Source of the DNA: Phorcus lineatus
Lineage: Eukaryota > Mollusca > Gastropoda > Trochida > Trochidae
Length of the DNA stretch: 64,000 bases
NCBI GenBank assembly: GCA_921293015.1
Contig: OV121091.1
Coordinates: 39,478,839-39,542,838, forward strand
Direction of reading: 5' to 3'
Shown here piece by piece: positions 11,101-21,115 of this stretch (position 1 is its first letter; every line of letters starts with the position of its first letter). The position numbers and the translations under genes are program-made. The notes beneath the pieces were generated by a model. The model did no database searches. It was not told the origin of the DNA and saw only the letters and a program-made list of their open reading frames with translations.

Positions 11101-14100
11101 TTACACTTAAATGTTGATTTGAAGCCTCAAGGTTTACCCTGGTCAATCAGATTAACTCACCTCTACTCCCCCCCTGGACTCCACGTTCCCCCTGAGACGT
11201 AGACTGGTAACCCCCGTGTTTCCCTTGCTCCATCTCTCCACCTCCCCTCATCTTCACTGTGTCTGTGCTGGATTGGTTCAGGTCTGAAGATATCACACTG
11301 TCCCCACTGAAGTCAGACTCAAACTGGCCTCTACCACTCTGCTGACTCACCGAGGAAATGTTCATGGAGTCTTGAGACGGTGCGTTCACAAACATGCTCT
11401 CTGAGAGAGGTCTTGCTTGCCGTTTGAACGGATATGTTCCTGGCATGGCTGCTACCTGGAGACCGACCGCGTCCGGTTCTATTGGTGACACACGACCTGT
11501 GTGAACTTCGACCTCTGTGTGGATAATGTTGGTATCACTGAACCGTACATGGTTTCCTGCCTTGTTGAGGGGTGTTGAGGCACTAAGCCGTGAACCTAGG
11601 TTTGGTATATTGATCTGTCAAATGAAAATGGCAACATTAGGTCACTAACAACAATAAAGAGGGAAAACAGCAACGTTTTTAATTACATAAGCAGCATAAA
11701 AAAAGTTAATTCAGCATGTTCAGCGTATAGCTACTCCGAAAGATTAGTGTCTGATCAACATCATAAATTCAGGGACATCTATCTGTTACACTAAAAGCAA
11801 TGATGATCTTTTCTGATACTCAAAGCCATTTACTCTTAGTAGTTTAAACAAAATGCAATACAAAAAGAACAAGTGTTTGCCACTAACATGGCAATGTCCC
11901 CCGCCGTTATTGCATGAAAAATGTATTACACAGTGGTCAAAGTGTCGTGGTGACCTTGAAAATGACGTCAAGGTCACCAAAGTCGATTGGTGTCTGAGTC
12001 TTCCTCCAATGAAGGTTGTCACCAAATATGATCACTCTAGGTGCTAAGCTTCATGAGTTATCGCGTTAACAAGAATCCGGATGTAGTGTTGTGGTGACCT
12101 TGAAAATGACGTCAAGGTCACCAAAGTCGACTGGTGTTTGAGTCTTCCTCCATTGTAAGCTGTCACCAAATATGATCACTCTAGGTGCTAAGCTTCATGA
12201 GTTATCGCGTAAACAAGAATCCGGACGGACATAGTGTAGTGGTGCCCTTGAAAATGACGTCAAGGTCACCAAAGTTGACTGGCGTCTGAGTCTTCCTCCA
12301 TTGAAAGCTGTCACCAAATATGAACACTCTAGGTGCTAAGCTTCATGAGTTATCGTGTCAACAAGAATCCGGACGTACGTACGGACGTACAGACATACGG
12401 ACGTACGGATGTACGGACAGACGCCGCTGAATTCATAGTCCCCCGTTCCGCGTTGCGGCGGGGGACAATTATGATCTAAAATCTCAGGAGAATCAACTTA
12501 CTGGTTCATCTGATGTATCACAGAATTCCTCGCTATCGCTCTCCGTCTCACTGCTCACATGATTGGTTGGTAGATCTGACTCTCCCTTCCCATTGGTCAG
12601 CACCTCTTTCTCCCCTTTACCTTCCTTATCCAGGTTCTCATTATGATCTAGAGTCTTTACAGTAACTGTCATTGTTTCAGCTGTGTCTCCATTCCCCATC
12701 TCTGTGTGTGACATCACTTCCTGTACCATCAGTGAGTGATTCAAGTCTGACCCACCTAGAATTGGGAATTATCCACATTACAAAAATTAAAAGAAAAATA
12801 TTGTTTCAAGAATTGTTAATGTTCAGCTTTAAAGAATTGACAATGCCATAGTGATCTTTTGACTAATTCTGGATTATTTCTTTTGTAACTAAGTTTGCTA
12901 TTTAGTTATTTATCATCACTAAACATCAATCTGGTTGATAAGAAACTTTCACCCAATAAACTCACCACTGACATCCCCATTAGGCTGAGAGTCCTGTATG
13001 GCCAAGTCTCTCTTCGGACTGTTGTTCATAACGTCCCCGAAAGGCATCTTGTCGTCAACCAACTCATAAAAGTTTCCTAAAGTTCCCATGAAATCAGCCA
13101 CATTCTGGGTTTGGGGCATGGTCTCAATAATCTGGAAAAATTGATAATTCATTTTAGAAATGTCTTGATTGCTTGTCTGGTTATCAAGGCATGAACAGCC
13201 ACAAATTGTATGAACTTGTGTACATATTTATAACACTGTGGACATTTTTTCATTTACAAAGCTTTTTCAAAGCAGATACTGTCAGAGGATTAGTTGTTTA
13301 TTAGTCCTTTATGACAGAAAGCCTTTTGCGATGAATTTCAGGAAACTCAGGTTAACTATCATACAAGTTTCTTAGCAAATATGTATGCATTTAGGTTATA
13401 AAGTCAATAATTAAAGATGGGAAGTATTTAATGCAAGTATTCTTACAGCCAGCCCAGAAAAGACAAAATGGAAGCTACTATTACTTATCCAACAACAATG
13501 CTAAACTGTGTCTAAGAAATCGGTTAAGTCTCAGGGTTTCCTAAAGGAACAATATTTTGGCATTAATGATCAGTTCAGAGATTAACATAAACTCGAAAGC
13601 TAGAAACGTAACTTTTACAGCCGTTTTCATCCTTTACATGCAATTCTGACAGTAGAATTTTTAATATCGTAAAGTCGACTTTTTTCATTATCTATTGCAG
13701 GTCAATTATAAAAAATTATATGTATTTTATTGCATTGATAGATTGCACAGGGGGGAGTGTGTATGCCTTATTAGGTTTGAAAATAGTCGACAGAGTGCAA
13801 AAATGTGTGCTATAGTGCTTTAAAATAGTAATTTTAATCATTGTATTCATAAGGAATGAACAATGCAATAAACATTTGTAATGGATAAAAAAAAACTAAA
13901 TGAAAATGGGTTTAACTACATGATGCCTATTACATAATAAAACTAACCATCTTGAGTTCATCAACATATTTCAACATGGCATCTTCAGCTGGCATCTCTC
14001 CAAGATTGCTCCATGCCTCCCTGTCAACAATAACATTGCAACATCTACACCAAACATTCAGTTTAGCAGCAATTTAATTCATTTGATCACATCAAAAATG

Positions 14101-16433
14101 TGCTTATCTGTGTTATAAGATACTAACTGGGGCGGCGCTTATCAACAGTGCTTTATGAAAAAAGTGGTTTACTGTAATTTACATGGATCCGCTAGAGGAT
14201 GCGGGCACACACGACTAATACGGTAACATTAGTTAAGATACAAGTGTTGGGTGATCGCCAATCATATAAATGACAGAAGGCACAAGCTTCAAGGATCAAG
14301 TTTAGTTACGTCTCGCCTGATGGAGGAGAGCAAACGCTCCCCAAAAAAGTAACTAAACCTGATCTTTGAAGCTTGTGCCTTCTATCTTTTATATGTTTTG
14401 TGATCAGCCCTACCCTACTTGTGTATCATAAGATATACTTTATTTCAAGCCTTAATCAGCATTTCATTGTTAGAAACACAATATTGAAAAGGAGGTAATA
14501 TGAATGGTTTGTAAAACAAGAAAAGGTAGAAATCACATTGTTTAGTTAATGGCAACAGATGATGTCAAATAGTTCAAAAACATTTAGATAGAATGAAACT
14601 CAGAAAGTGGAAGGTCAGTGTTATGACAATTGAAAATTAAAAAATTATGAAATTGAGCTGAATGTATAACTAAATTTGAAGCACTGCCAAGCCATGTGTC
14701 AGGATTCTAAATGTCATATGTGCTTGAACAAGTTACACTTGAAGAACAATATTTTAATTGCAACGTCTGTTCCATAATGAATATTTCCAAATCATTTTCT
14801 AATTTGATTAACTAAAACCAGACAAGTTACAGTTGCTAGTTTTATGTCCCCAACAGATGACACAAATACATTTAATGGTATACGCCCAGGCAACCTGCAA
14901 CCGTATCGTATTATTTTAGATTGATCACTCGTTGATAGCTTGATTTTGGTGAAGTTATTCAAGTTGAAAACGTGAATTTTTTTATCGGTCGTCGTGTCTA
15001 GCAGTCTTTTTCAAAATCCGTACACATCTATTTTTCACTTGATTATGACTGGAATTTATCAGACCATGGAAACACTGTCTATAAGTCTAACAACTCTTAT
15101 TGATGAGATGAGAAAATGAACTTATCATCATGATATATTCAAATAAAGAAATGTGATCCATGAAATATTATGCTTTGTTTGCAACATCATAAGAAAATAT
15201 TTGACAGTGTTTGCAATATCATGATGGGCAATTGAATCTCCTCTATAACATCAACTCGAAGTTCAATCCTACCATTTTGCCTTCTTCACAACATCCCAAA
15301 AGCCTGGTTTTGAGTCCTTACAGGGTCCCTCTGTTGCCTGTTTATAAAATCCATAGAACTTCAGCATCATCTCATTGGATGGTTGGAATGAGCCTGAACA
15401 AAAAAGGTACAGTGGTTGGAAAAGGGTCATCATTATGATATTTGTATGGAAACTGATGAAACAGAAAATTTAATGTTATCATTTAAACATTTTTAAGACT
15501 ATGGAACACTGCATACCTTCCACCATGTTTGTAATGAATAAACATAATGCTGAAATGCATCTGAGCATCTGTCCAATATGCAGGGAACCAGAAAGGGCTA
15601 ACTTGGTGCAAGAGCGACATAAAAACAATTTGGTGGGTAAAAGTTCTGTTAAAACTTGGTGAAGATCGACTTTAATTATGCTTCTGAAGAAAGCTAGAAA
15701 ATTGGGCCTGTGTTTGAAGGGGGTGTGACAAAGACACAGCACTGTTTTGCAGATGGTTGGTTTCTTTACATGACGATTCATTCGTTGTAATGCATCGATG
15801 TGAAATAAAAAGGTAAAAAGATAACCAACACTTTTTCCAAAATGGGGTCTTAGTTACCAATCAGTTACATCACCAGTTCGAGATGTTTCCTGTTTCTGGT
15901 AATTTTAACAAACATTACTGACAAAAATAATAGATACAGTGACAGTCAACTAATTTCAACTAAAATTACAGGGCTTTAGTTTTAACTTCAAACAAGTTTT
16001 AGTAAACCTGCATTAAGCTTTTTATTAGATAATATCTGGTGGAATCCAGTTTTAATCAGTAAACCTTTTGGAGCATTATGCAACCTTAATAAATTTCACA
16101 AATAGAGCCAAATTTTCCAAATACTTTGTAAAAATAATATATTTCATTCAAAATATTTTAGACAATCCATTAATGTGGTTAGGGTATCTCTAATGTCACT
16201 GTTAACAATCAGTTATATCAGAAGAGGGTCACTATCTTTGTTATCACCCATCAATATAACGCACTTCTGATCAAAGTCATTTTATTCCAACGAACATATT
16301 ATGCTTAAACTATACACATATCGCCCAATGTTATGCAAAAAAAGTTTTTCAAACAAACGATCTTACCATTTTTAGGTAAAGAACGAATAACGTTGACAGC
16401 GGCGTCAAACTTGGCCTTTGGAGTTGCAGCCAT
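8142..16433 (-). CDS. ACBD5: acyl-CoA-binding domain protein 5/4, spliced, 10 exons
   Basis: The coding exons join as complement(8142-8151, 9940-10049, 10287-10316, 10650-10858, 11161-11614, 12502-12755, 12966-13131, 13948-14020, 15273-15393, 16367-16433). All introns are GT-AG and phases agree, giving 497 codons; human ACBD5 is about 490-535. Residues 7-97 form the acyl-CoA-binding domain. Y36, K40, K62 and Y81 align with bovine ACBP Y28, K32, K54 and Y73, which contact the CoA ester. Residues 211-226 hold an acidic stretch and a FFAT-like motif (E219-F-C-D-T-S-D225), which in this family binds VAP proteins of the ER. A helix at 412-448 matches the family coiled coil, and WWPF (462-465) plus a hydrophobic segment at 473-491 form the C-terminal anchor, followed by KRRRRQ. 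In vertebrates ACBD5 binds very-long-chain acyl-CoA at peroxisomes and tethers them to the ER. ACBD4 and ACBD5 are one gene in many invertebrates, so the symbol is the family name. The last exon is the least certain part: if intron 9 is not removed, TAA at 9936-9938 ends the protein after residue 495. Confidence 0.93.
8466..8538 (-). mobile_element. single arm of the foldback element in ACBD5 intron 9
   Basis: Carries AAATCCATTCTG at one end and AAATTTAATTTCAAACCGAG then CTTGC at the other. These match one arm of the foldback element at 9083-9243, with a diverged middle. Confidence 0.65.
8992..9009. repeat. short perfect hairpin
   Basis: AACCAGT-CTGT-ACTGGTT can form a 7-bp stem with a 4-nt loop. 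It lies in the last ACBD5 intron; no function is evident. Confidence 0.5.
9083..9243. mobile_element. foldback MITE in ACBD5 intron 9
   Basis: Two long arms of about 75-80 bp are near-perfect inverted copies. The outer ends are GATAAATCCATTCTG and CAGAATGGATTTATC, and the inner parts include GTCGTGCATTTT and its complement. The centre reads GCAAGCTCGG. It is non-coding and could form a strong hairpin in the pre-mRNA. Confidence 0.85.
9245..9600 (+). repeat. degenerate tandem repeat, three units of about 140 bp
   Basis: TAACTCAT starts recur near 9248, 9382 and 9523. A second shared block, GTTAATGAGTTTTTCAT or its variants, recurs near 9298, 9430 and 9575. It lies directly after the foldback MITE in the last ACBD5 intron. 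Confidence 0.65.
9940..10049 (-). CDS. ACBD5: ACBD5 exon 9, membrane anchor (residues 459-494)
   Basis: Encodes [20 protein letters not shown] then [27 protein letters not shown] and the basic end match the tail anchor of human ACBD5. The acceptor is TTGTTAG and the donor AAG|GTAAGT. If the donor is not used, the frame reads AGG TAA and stops at once (9936-9938). Confidence 0.92.
10287..10316 (-). CDS. ACBD5: ACBD5 exon 8, 30-nt microexon (residues 449-458)
   Basis: Encodes [10 protein letters not shown] between TTTGCAG and a GTAAGT donor; a second GT lies two bases upstream in GTGTAAGT. It is a symmetric phase 0-0 exon, so the flanking exons stay in frame with or without it. The added residues extend the basic helix ahead of the WWPF motif. 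Confidence 0.75.
10650..10858 (-). CDS. ACBD5: ACBD5 exon 7 with coiled coil (residues 379-448)
   Basis: A Gly/Ser/Arg-rich start is followed by [20 protein letters not shown] and [17 protein letters not shown]. The VNEQI-A-x-x-x-x-RLQ-x-DM-x-x-VL-x-RL-x-x-LE pattern is the conserved helix just before the anchor in human ACBD5. The acceptor is CTCCACAG and the donor GTGAGA. Confidence 0.93.
11161..11614 (-). CDS. ACBD5: ACBD5 exon 6 (residues 228-378)
   Basis: The largest exon, 454 nt, starting [15 protein letters not shown] and ending in a Gly/Ser/Arg-rich stretch. No domain is visible; it is rich in S, G, D and Q and probably disordered, as in the central part of vertebrate ACBD5. The acceptor is ATTTGACAG and the donor GTGAGT; it leaves in phase 1. 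Confidence 0.9.
11894..12469 (+). mobile_element. Helitron-like 'pearl'-type non-autonomous element
   Basis: The ends are inverted (ATGTCCCCCGCCG and CGGCGGGGGACAAT). Inside are three tandem units of about 146 bp starting near 11947, 12091 and 12239, each with GACGTCAAGGTCACCAAAGT and ATGAGTTATCG. A GTACGGAC-rich microsatellite and a GC-rich hairpin (12439-12466) close it. This layout matches mollusc pearl/HINE elements as I recall them. It sits in ACBD5 intron 5, ending 27 bp before the exon 5 donor. Confidence 0.75.
12502..12755 (-). CDS. ACBD5: ACBD5 exon 5 with FFAT-like motif (residues 143-227)
   Basis: A low-complexity, acidic, Thr/Ser-rich linker that ends [18 protein letters not shown]. 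The acidic run before E-F-C-D-T-S-D fits a FFAT-like motif (consensus EFFDAxE with acidic flank). Human ACBD5 has a related E-V-Y-C-D-S-M-E motif at this place. The donor GTAAGT follows directly after the motif. Confidence 0.9.
12966..13131 (-). CDS. ACBD5: ACBD5 exon 4 (residues 88-142)
   Basis: Starts [20 protein letters not shown] and continues [10 protein letters not shown], matching the family stretch just after the ACB domain. The second half is polar and probably disordered. The acceptor is TTTTTCCAG and the donor GTGAGT; it leaves in phase 1. Confidence 0.92.
13668..13828 (+). repeat. dispersed repeat family C, copy 1 (ACBD5 intron 3)
   Basis: Shares the order TTTTCATTAT, ATTGCAGGTCAATT, TTTTATTGCATTGATAGA and GTGCTATAGTGCTTTAAAA with copies at 28188-28331 and 61180-61345. 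The family is unnamed and no coding region is seen. Confidence 0.65.
13948..14020 (-). CDS. ACBD5: ACBD5 exon 3 (residues 63-87)
   Basis: Encodes the end of the KWxAW motif and the last ACB helix ([20 protein letters not shown], then ELKM), including ligand residue Y81. The acceptor is TTGACAG and the donor GTTAGT. The exon enters in phase 2 and leaves in phase 0. Confidence 0.93.
14234..14432. mobile_element. foldback MITE in ACBD5 intron 2
   Basis: The left arm AGAAGGCACAAGCTTCAAGG with CAAGTTTAGTTAC is matched inversely by GTAACTAAACCTGATCTTTG with AAGCTTGTGCCTTCT. The arms are about 80 bp and the centre contains GGAGGAGAGCAAACGCTCCCC. Both edges carry GATACA-type ends. Confidence 0.8.
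15273..15393 (-). CDS. ACBD5: ACBD5 exon 2 (residues 23-63)
   Basis: Encodes [20 protein letters not shown] followed by [15 protein letters not shown] and KKAKW. It holds ligand residues Y36, K40 and K62 and the GPC...PGFWD signature that separates ACBD4/5 from short ACBPs. The acceptor is TTTTTTGTTCAG and the donor GTAGGA; W63 is split between this exon and the next. Confidence 0.94.
16367..16433 (-). CDS. ACBD5: ACBD5 exon 1 (residues 1-22, split 23)
   Basis: Begins [20 protein letters not shown] and ends in phase 1 at a GTAAGA donor. The start context AACATGG is favourable. The F-D-A-A-V-x-V-I-x-S-L-P-K-N-G string is the first helix of the ACB domain as in vertebrate ACBD4/5. Confidence 0.93.
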
Positions 16434-16571
16434 GTTTACCTGTATTGTCACGTGACAATCAACTTCCGTTGTTTATTAAACTGAGTAACTTCCCTTTAGT
16501 TAGAGAGTCAAAGAAGCGCTTATAAAATCAAGCGGCGTGACGCAAACTTCCACGGGACGATAGTCTGAAAT
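16434..16571 (-). promoter_or_regulatory. ACBD5 promoter / 5'UTR region with CLEAR-type palindrome
   Basis: Reading toward the gene, 16444-16459 is the perfect palindrome ATTGTCACGTGACAAT, 11-26 nt before the ATG. Its core GTCACGTGAC equals the consensus for TFEB/MITF/TFE proteins and is also a USF-type E-box. An ETS-like CGGAAGT on the minus strand lies at 16462-16468, and a weak TTTATAA-like string lies near 16519. The transcription start cannot be fixed from sequence. Confidence 0.55.
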
Positions 16572-16705
16572 AGATTTGAAAATGACAAATCTTTACCACC
16601 TTCTTTGATACATGAACATATCTTAGAAGTTCTTAATTTGATTAATTTGGTTTCGGTTGGTAGAAGCTGCTCAAAATATTACATGCTTTTCATTCAATTT
16701 CTACA

Positions 16706-17008
16706 TTAAAGAGCCACTCTGTGATTTTCATAAGATATTATTTTCCTTTGATACGAACCTTAATGTCATATGTGGTGATATAACATCAAAACATCTTAAC
16801 TTTCCATGTCCAAAAGACATACATATAAAAAATCCTGGTTTTCCATGAAAATCTAAACACAGCCTTATAAATGCACAGAGGTGTAGATATTACGTCCAAT
16901 ATACACGGATACTAATTATATAACCTAACAAACACTATCAACTCCTAATTGATCCGTTGATTATGTTTGACATATATGACTCCAACAACTCACGGAGTGG
17001 CTCTTTAA
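16706..17008 (-). mobile_element. TTAA-family transposon, copy 3, inverted and internally deleted
   Basis: The body is 16710-17004 with TTAA on both sides. The ends are AGAGCCACTCTGTGA and TCACGGAGTGGCTCT. It is reversed relative to copies 1 and 2 and lacks roughly a third of the interior. It starts 277 bp upstream of the ACBD5 ATG. Confidence 0.85.
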
Positions 17009-17071
17009 ATAATGCATATTTTATAAGTTTGGGGATCTTCAGCAATCATGTCGTATTTGTGGATTCATGAC

Positions 17072-17539
17072 TTAAGTGAGTTGTTGGAGTCATATATGCC
17101 AAACTTAATCAATGGTGTCATTTGATCGCGAAGTATCGAATGTTACCAAAAAGACATATTTCAAAGCTTATTTGTTTTTTTCACAGTGACATTATGAAGG
17201 TAGAACGTCGCAATTATGATCGAAAACTGGACAGTGGCACGCGCCAAATAGTCAAACGTAATTTTGGAGACTTACCTTAAACAGCAAGGGGGACATTTAG
17301 GAGTTGATAGTGTTTGTTAGGTTATATAATTAGTATCCATGTATATTGGATGTGATATCTTCACCTCTGTGCATTTATAAGGCTGTTTTTAGATTTTCAT
17401 GGAAACCCAGTATTTTTCATACATATGTCTTTTTGACATGAAAAGTTAAGATGTTTTGATATTATATCACCACATATGACATTTGGGTTCGTATCAAAGG
17501 TAAATAATATGTTATGTAAGTCACGGAGTGGCTCTTTAA
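17072..17539 (+). mobile_element. TTAA-family transposon, copy 4
   Basis: The body is 17076-17535. The right end is intact (TCACGGAGTGGCTCT then TTAA). At the left, TTAA is followed directly by GTGAGTTGTTGGAG, so the outer 11 bp of the inverted repeat are absent. It is in opposite orientation to copy 3, 63 bp away. Confidence 0.83.
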
Positions 17540-20021
17540 ATTTTGGTCTACGGGCCTGATTCAAGGTCAGTGGAGAGAAATCTTGGTAATATTTCTACAG
17601 TACGAGACCGGAAAATGAAGTATACTGATGAACACTTCAAAGTGATATAATTATAAAATTTGTTGACATCTAAACTTTTAGTGTCAGAGTTTGATGTGAG
17701 TGGGAAAATCACTTCATCACTTCTTCATTTAGCCAGTAGCACCGGAAAGGAGTTAAAAATTCAAACAACCTGCCAAGTTACATTGCTGAATATACACATC
17801 TAGGGATCATAAAGATTATATGTTGGTTTCGCAAAATTTAAACAAGTAATGGTCTATAGTGTCTGAAAAATGAGGGGGGGGGGGGGGGGGGGGGGGGCAG
17901 AAAAGCGTGGGTATACATTTAGAGAATGTTCCCAGTATTTGAAATAGCAGCATTGGAAGTTTTTAATAATTTAAAAAGGATGTTTAAGAATAGACAGGTC
18001 AAGTAATTTTCAAATGTTTATAATGTTTTTTGGTTTCATAAAATCGTATAAAATATTTAACAGTGTCACTGAGGTAATAGAATGAATTCGTTCAAATGTG
18101 AATGATTGACGAGCTGTTAAAATGTTTAAATAACCATATTACTGTCTATTTTGAAATCATCCTCACAAACTTCTTGTAATGTTTTTTCAGACCTTCCGCT
18201 GGTGCCTGAAATTTTATTATGATCCTGGCCTGGAGAACTCCCGGCCCATTGACCACCTCCCTTATGAATAATTAGTCCACGTTCAATAACTAAATATAAT
18301 CATCGTCTTAATATATTATGACTTTAAACATGTAACCTTTTGTAGAAGTAGTTTAGGTAATTTAAAATTCGGTTTATGTGTGATGACTGCACACCCTTTG
18401 TTGTCGATGGAGGGAGACGTTTAGCATGTTTAGACATTGTATACGATATGAATTTTACAGAAATATGTTTTAAATGTAAATCATAAAAGAACAAAAACAT
18501 CGAAAAAATAATTTACACATACTGCCTTACTGAACTGAATCGTTCAACAATGCAATGCACAGTGTGAAAAAAACTAAAACCTTTTACGCGAAGAAAATAT
18601 TAAAGTAAACTTTAAACTTAAGCAACGGTTACTTAATGGGTATGTACAAGGGATCATTTTACTAGGGCTTCCTAGTAGATAAACATCATGTTATAGAATT
18701 CATTTTCCTAACCCTAACAAGGTAGACCTTGTCCGGAAGCCATGGGAATCTTCACATTAACAATCCCGTATTCTACCGTGACATTTTGAAATATTTTTAT
18801 TTGACTGATTTATTCAGTTGTGGAATCTGCGTTCGAAAACGATTTTGGTGATAGCCAATTTACCGCGTTTGAATAACACGACATTACAAGTAACAAAAGG
18901 CCCTACTGTAAGATCTACGGCTTTAAAACTTGTTCTACTATTAATGTTAAAGAAATGAGAAACTTAGCAGCATATGTATATGTAGTGTTTCAGCGAAGAG
19001 ATTGTTAATTTGTAAAACATCCTCGCTATCTAACAATCATATGAAAATGTAATGTACATGGTCGTTAGCCATTTATTATGGCTTGGGTCAATACACTTTT
19101 CTGCCTGTCTGTCTGTCTTTAACGGACTTAATTATTTAATTAAACTAGCTAGAGAAGCGTTTATTTGGCTGTTTCCTTATTTTCACTTCTTTATTACTGT
19201 CATTATCTTTATTTGAACTAATTTTAATTGAGAGATGTATTTTGTGAAATCCATGGAATACTAACCCGTGTTTGCAAATTGCGCTGAAATTAGGACAAGT
19301 CTTCATGATCAGTATCAAACCACTAGTCAGCATGCAGTCCCCCTGGGATTCTCGACATGCTTCAAACATGTGACTATAATGAGAACTTTGCTAGAAATAT
19401 TTACTTCTTCATGCTTATAGCAAACTTTTCTGATCAATAAAATGACTGAATTCCAACAATATTGTGTAGGAAAGGTGGCTGTTTGACTCTAAGCTGTAAC
19501 GTTCAGCTCCGAATAATATCAATAGGGTCACGATCGAATTACAAAATAATAATAACAAAAATACATATAATCCAATGATTGAACGAAAATATCAGCTGCA
19601 AATGACACGTATTTTATTCATTATCATTTATTATAATACATAACTGTGCTCTAAATCGAGCAAACGCATATCCGTACGTCAATCATTTTAAACAAATCAA
19701 AATCAAATCTTTTCCACACTGAAGAAAAGCAATTGAATATTTCTTGCAGTTTTTGTATGTTATGTTCTAAAATATATATTTGTCAATGTAATTTTTATTC
19801 GAAAACAACATGAAGTTGTCGCAGAAGTACTCCCTTTGAACCCATTTCTTTTCATTTTCAGTAAGCTACTGAAGAGATATTATTATATCAACAATATGTA
19901 TGGAAATCGGTACAGTATTGATGTTTTGCCAAATGTGTGAATGTTGTATGACTAAATGGGAAAAAGAAGCGGCTGTAAAATATTCTTTTCCCATCTGTAA
20001 ATAAAACAAAAATAAAACAAA
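17540..20021. other. intergenic, G24 run, no gene seen
   Basis: A run of 24 G lies at 17874-17897. The rest is A+T-rich with many stops in all frames. The open frame at 19145-19369 (minus) shows no recognisable domain. Confidence 0.6.
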
Positions 20022-20221
20022 NNNNNNNNNNNNNNNNNNNNNNNNNNNNNNNNNNNNNNNNNNNNNNNNNNNNNNNNNNNNNNNNNNNNNNNNNNNNNNN
20101 NNNNNNNNNNNNNNNNNNNNNNNNNNNNNNNNNNNNNNNNNNNNNNNNNNNNNNNNNNNNNNNNNNNNNNNNNNNNNNNNNNNNNNNNNNNNNNNNNNNN
20201 NNNNNNNNNNNNNNNNNNNNN
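20022..20221. other. assembly gap, 200 N
   Basis: Exactly 200 N. A round number usually marks a gap of unknown true size, so distances across it are not reliable. Confidence 0.98.
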
Positions 20222-20879
20222 TAAACATTTTTCTAGATCTCATCTCGTTTAATTTGATGTCATGCGAATAAACAATACTGGAATGGCGAGCCCGACCAAA
20301 TAATCATATTGAAAGGAGGTAACTCTAAAAAGCTTAGCTGTGTTAGATATATCAAGGGTGGTTGAACTTTCCCCGGTCTATCACTAATTAATTCTCTTTT
20401 CTCTTCGCCTGTATTAATATTGTTCTTGAAGCATAAAACAACGTTCTTTCTTTAGATTGTTATTGCTTTATCCTGAAAAATTCGACAACCCTTTCCAATA
20501 AAATTAGACCTACCTATCTGAGAATAATAACACAGTGACGGTTAGCTCATCTCAGTTATTGGTCAAGATAGACACATGAACATAATATTGAACATGATTT
20601 AGTAAAAGGAAAGTTTCTTTTTCAAACCATTATGAAAACTGATTATGTGAGATAATCCACACCAATATCATTATAGCTAAGTTCGACAAAAGTCAGTTCT
20701 TTGCCCTCAGTCATGATAACTTTTTTTCAAATATGATATCTTTTTCCCTCAGTTAATGTGAATAGTTATTTTGTCGTCATATCAGAGCCATTATTGTTTT
20801 TTTTTGTTACAAAAAATTACTTACGTTTATTAGTAGGCGAATTAAACACATGCAACTCTATCAACTAAACGTGTAGCGT

Positions 20880-21115
20880 TCATCTAATCATCGCTGACGT
20901 TGTTTGTACTCATTTCCATCACCATACCTGCTGACAGTACATCACACCTGTCAAACAATAGCAATGTAGGTGTGTTACCTGAGTGTGTACATAAACATGT
21001 CAATTACACCGTGACACCATGTGACTCCCGGGCACTGCTCGTACCTGCGGAATCAACCGTTACTATAGATATGGACGCATGACTTGTAATACGAAACATG
21101 TGAGATAGTGTGTAC
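20880..21115. promoter_or_regulatory. candidate regulatory island with four E2-boxes
   Basis: TACCTG at 20925, CACCTG at 20945, TACCTG at 20976 and TACCTG at 21042 lie within 123 bp of CpG-containing, non-repetitive sequence. A TGACAG Meis-like word lies near 20931. An open frame across it (20900-21082, plus) has no recognisable domain. Confidence 0.35.

Noticed and set aside
11853-12047. Plus and minus frames near 11.9 kb
   Set aside because: They fall in the Helitron-like element and its edge in ACBD5 intron 5, with no protein similarity.
15479-15860. Two overlapping minus frames of 100 and 62 codons upstream of ACBD5 exon 2
   Set aside because: They lie inside ACBD5 intron 1 and show no domain; normal splicing removes them.
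19866-20243. 125-codon minus frame across 20022-20221
   Set aside because: Most of it is the run of N in the assembly gap; there is no real sequence there.
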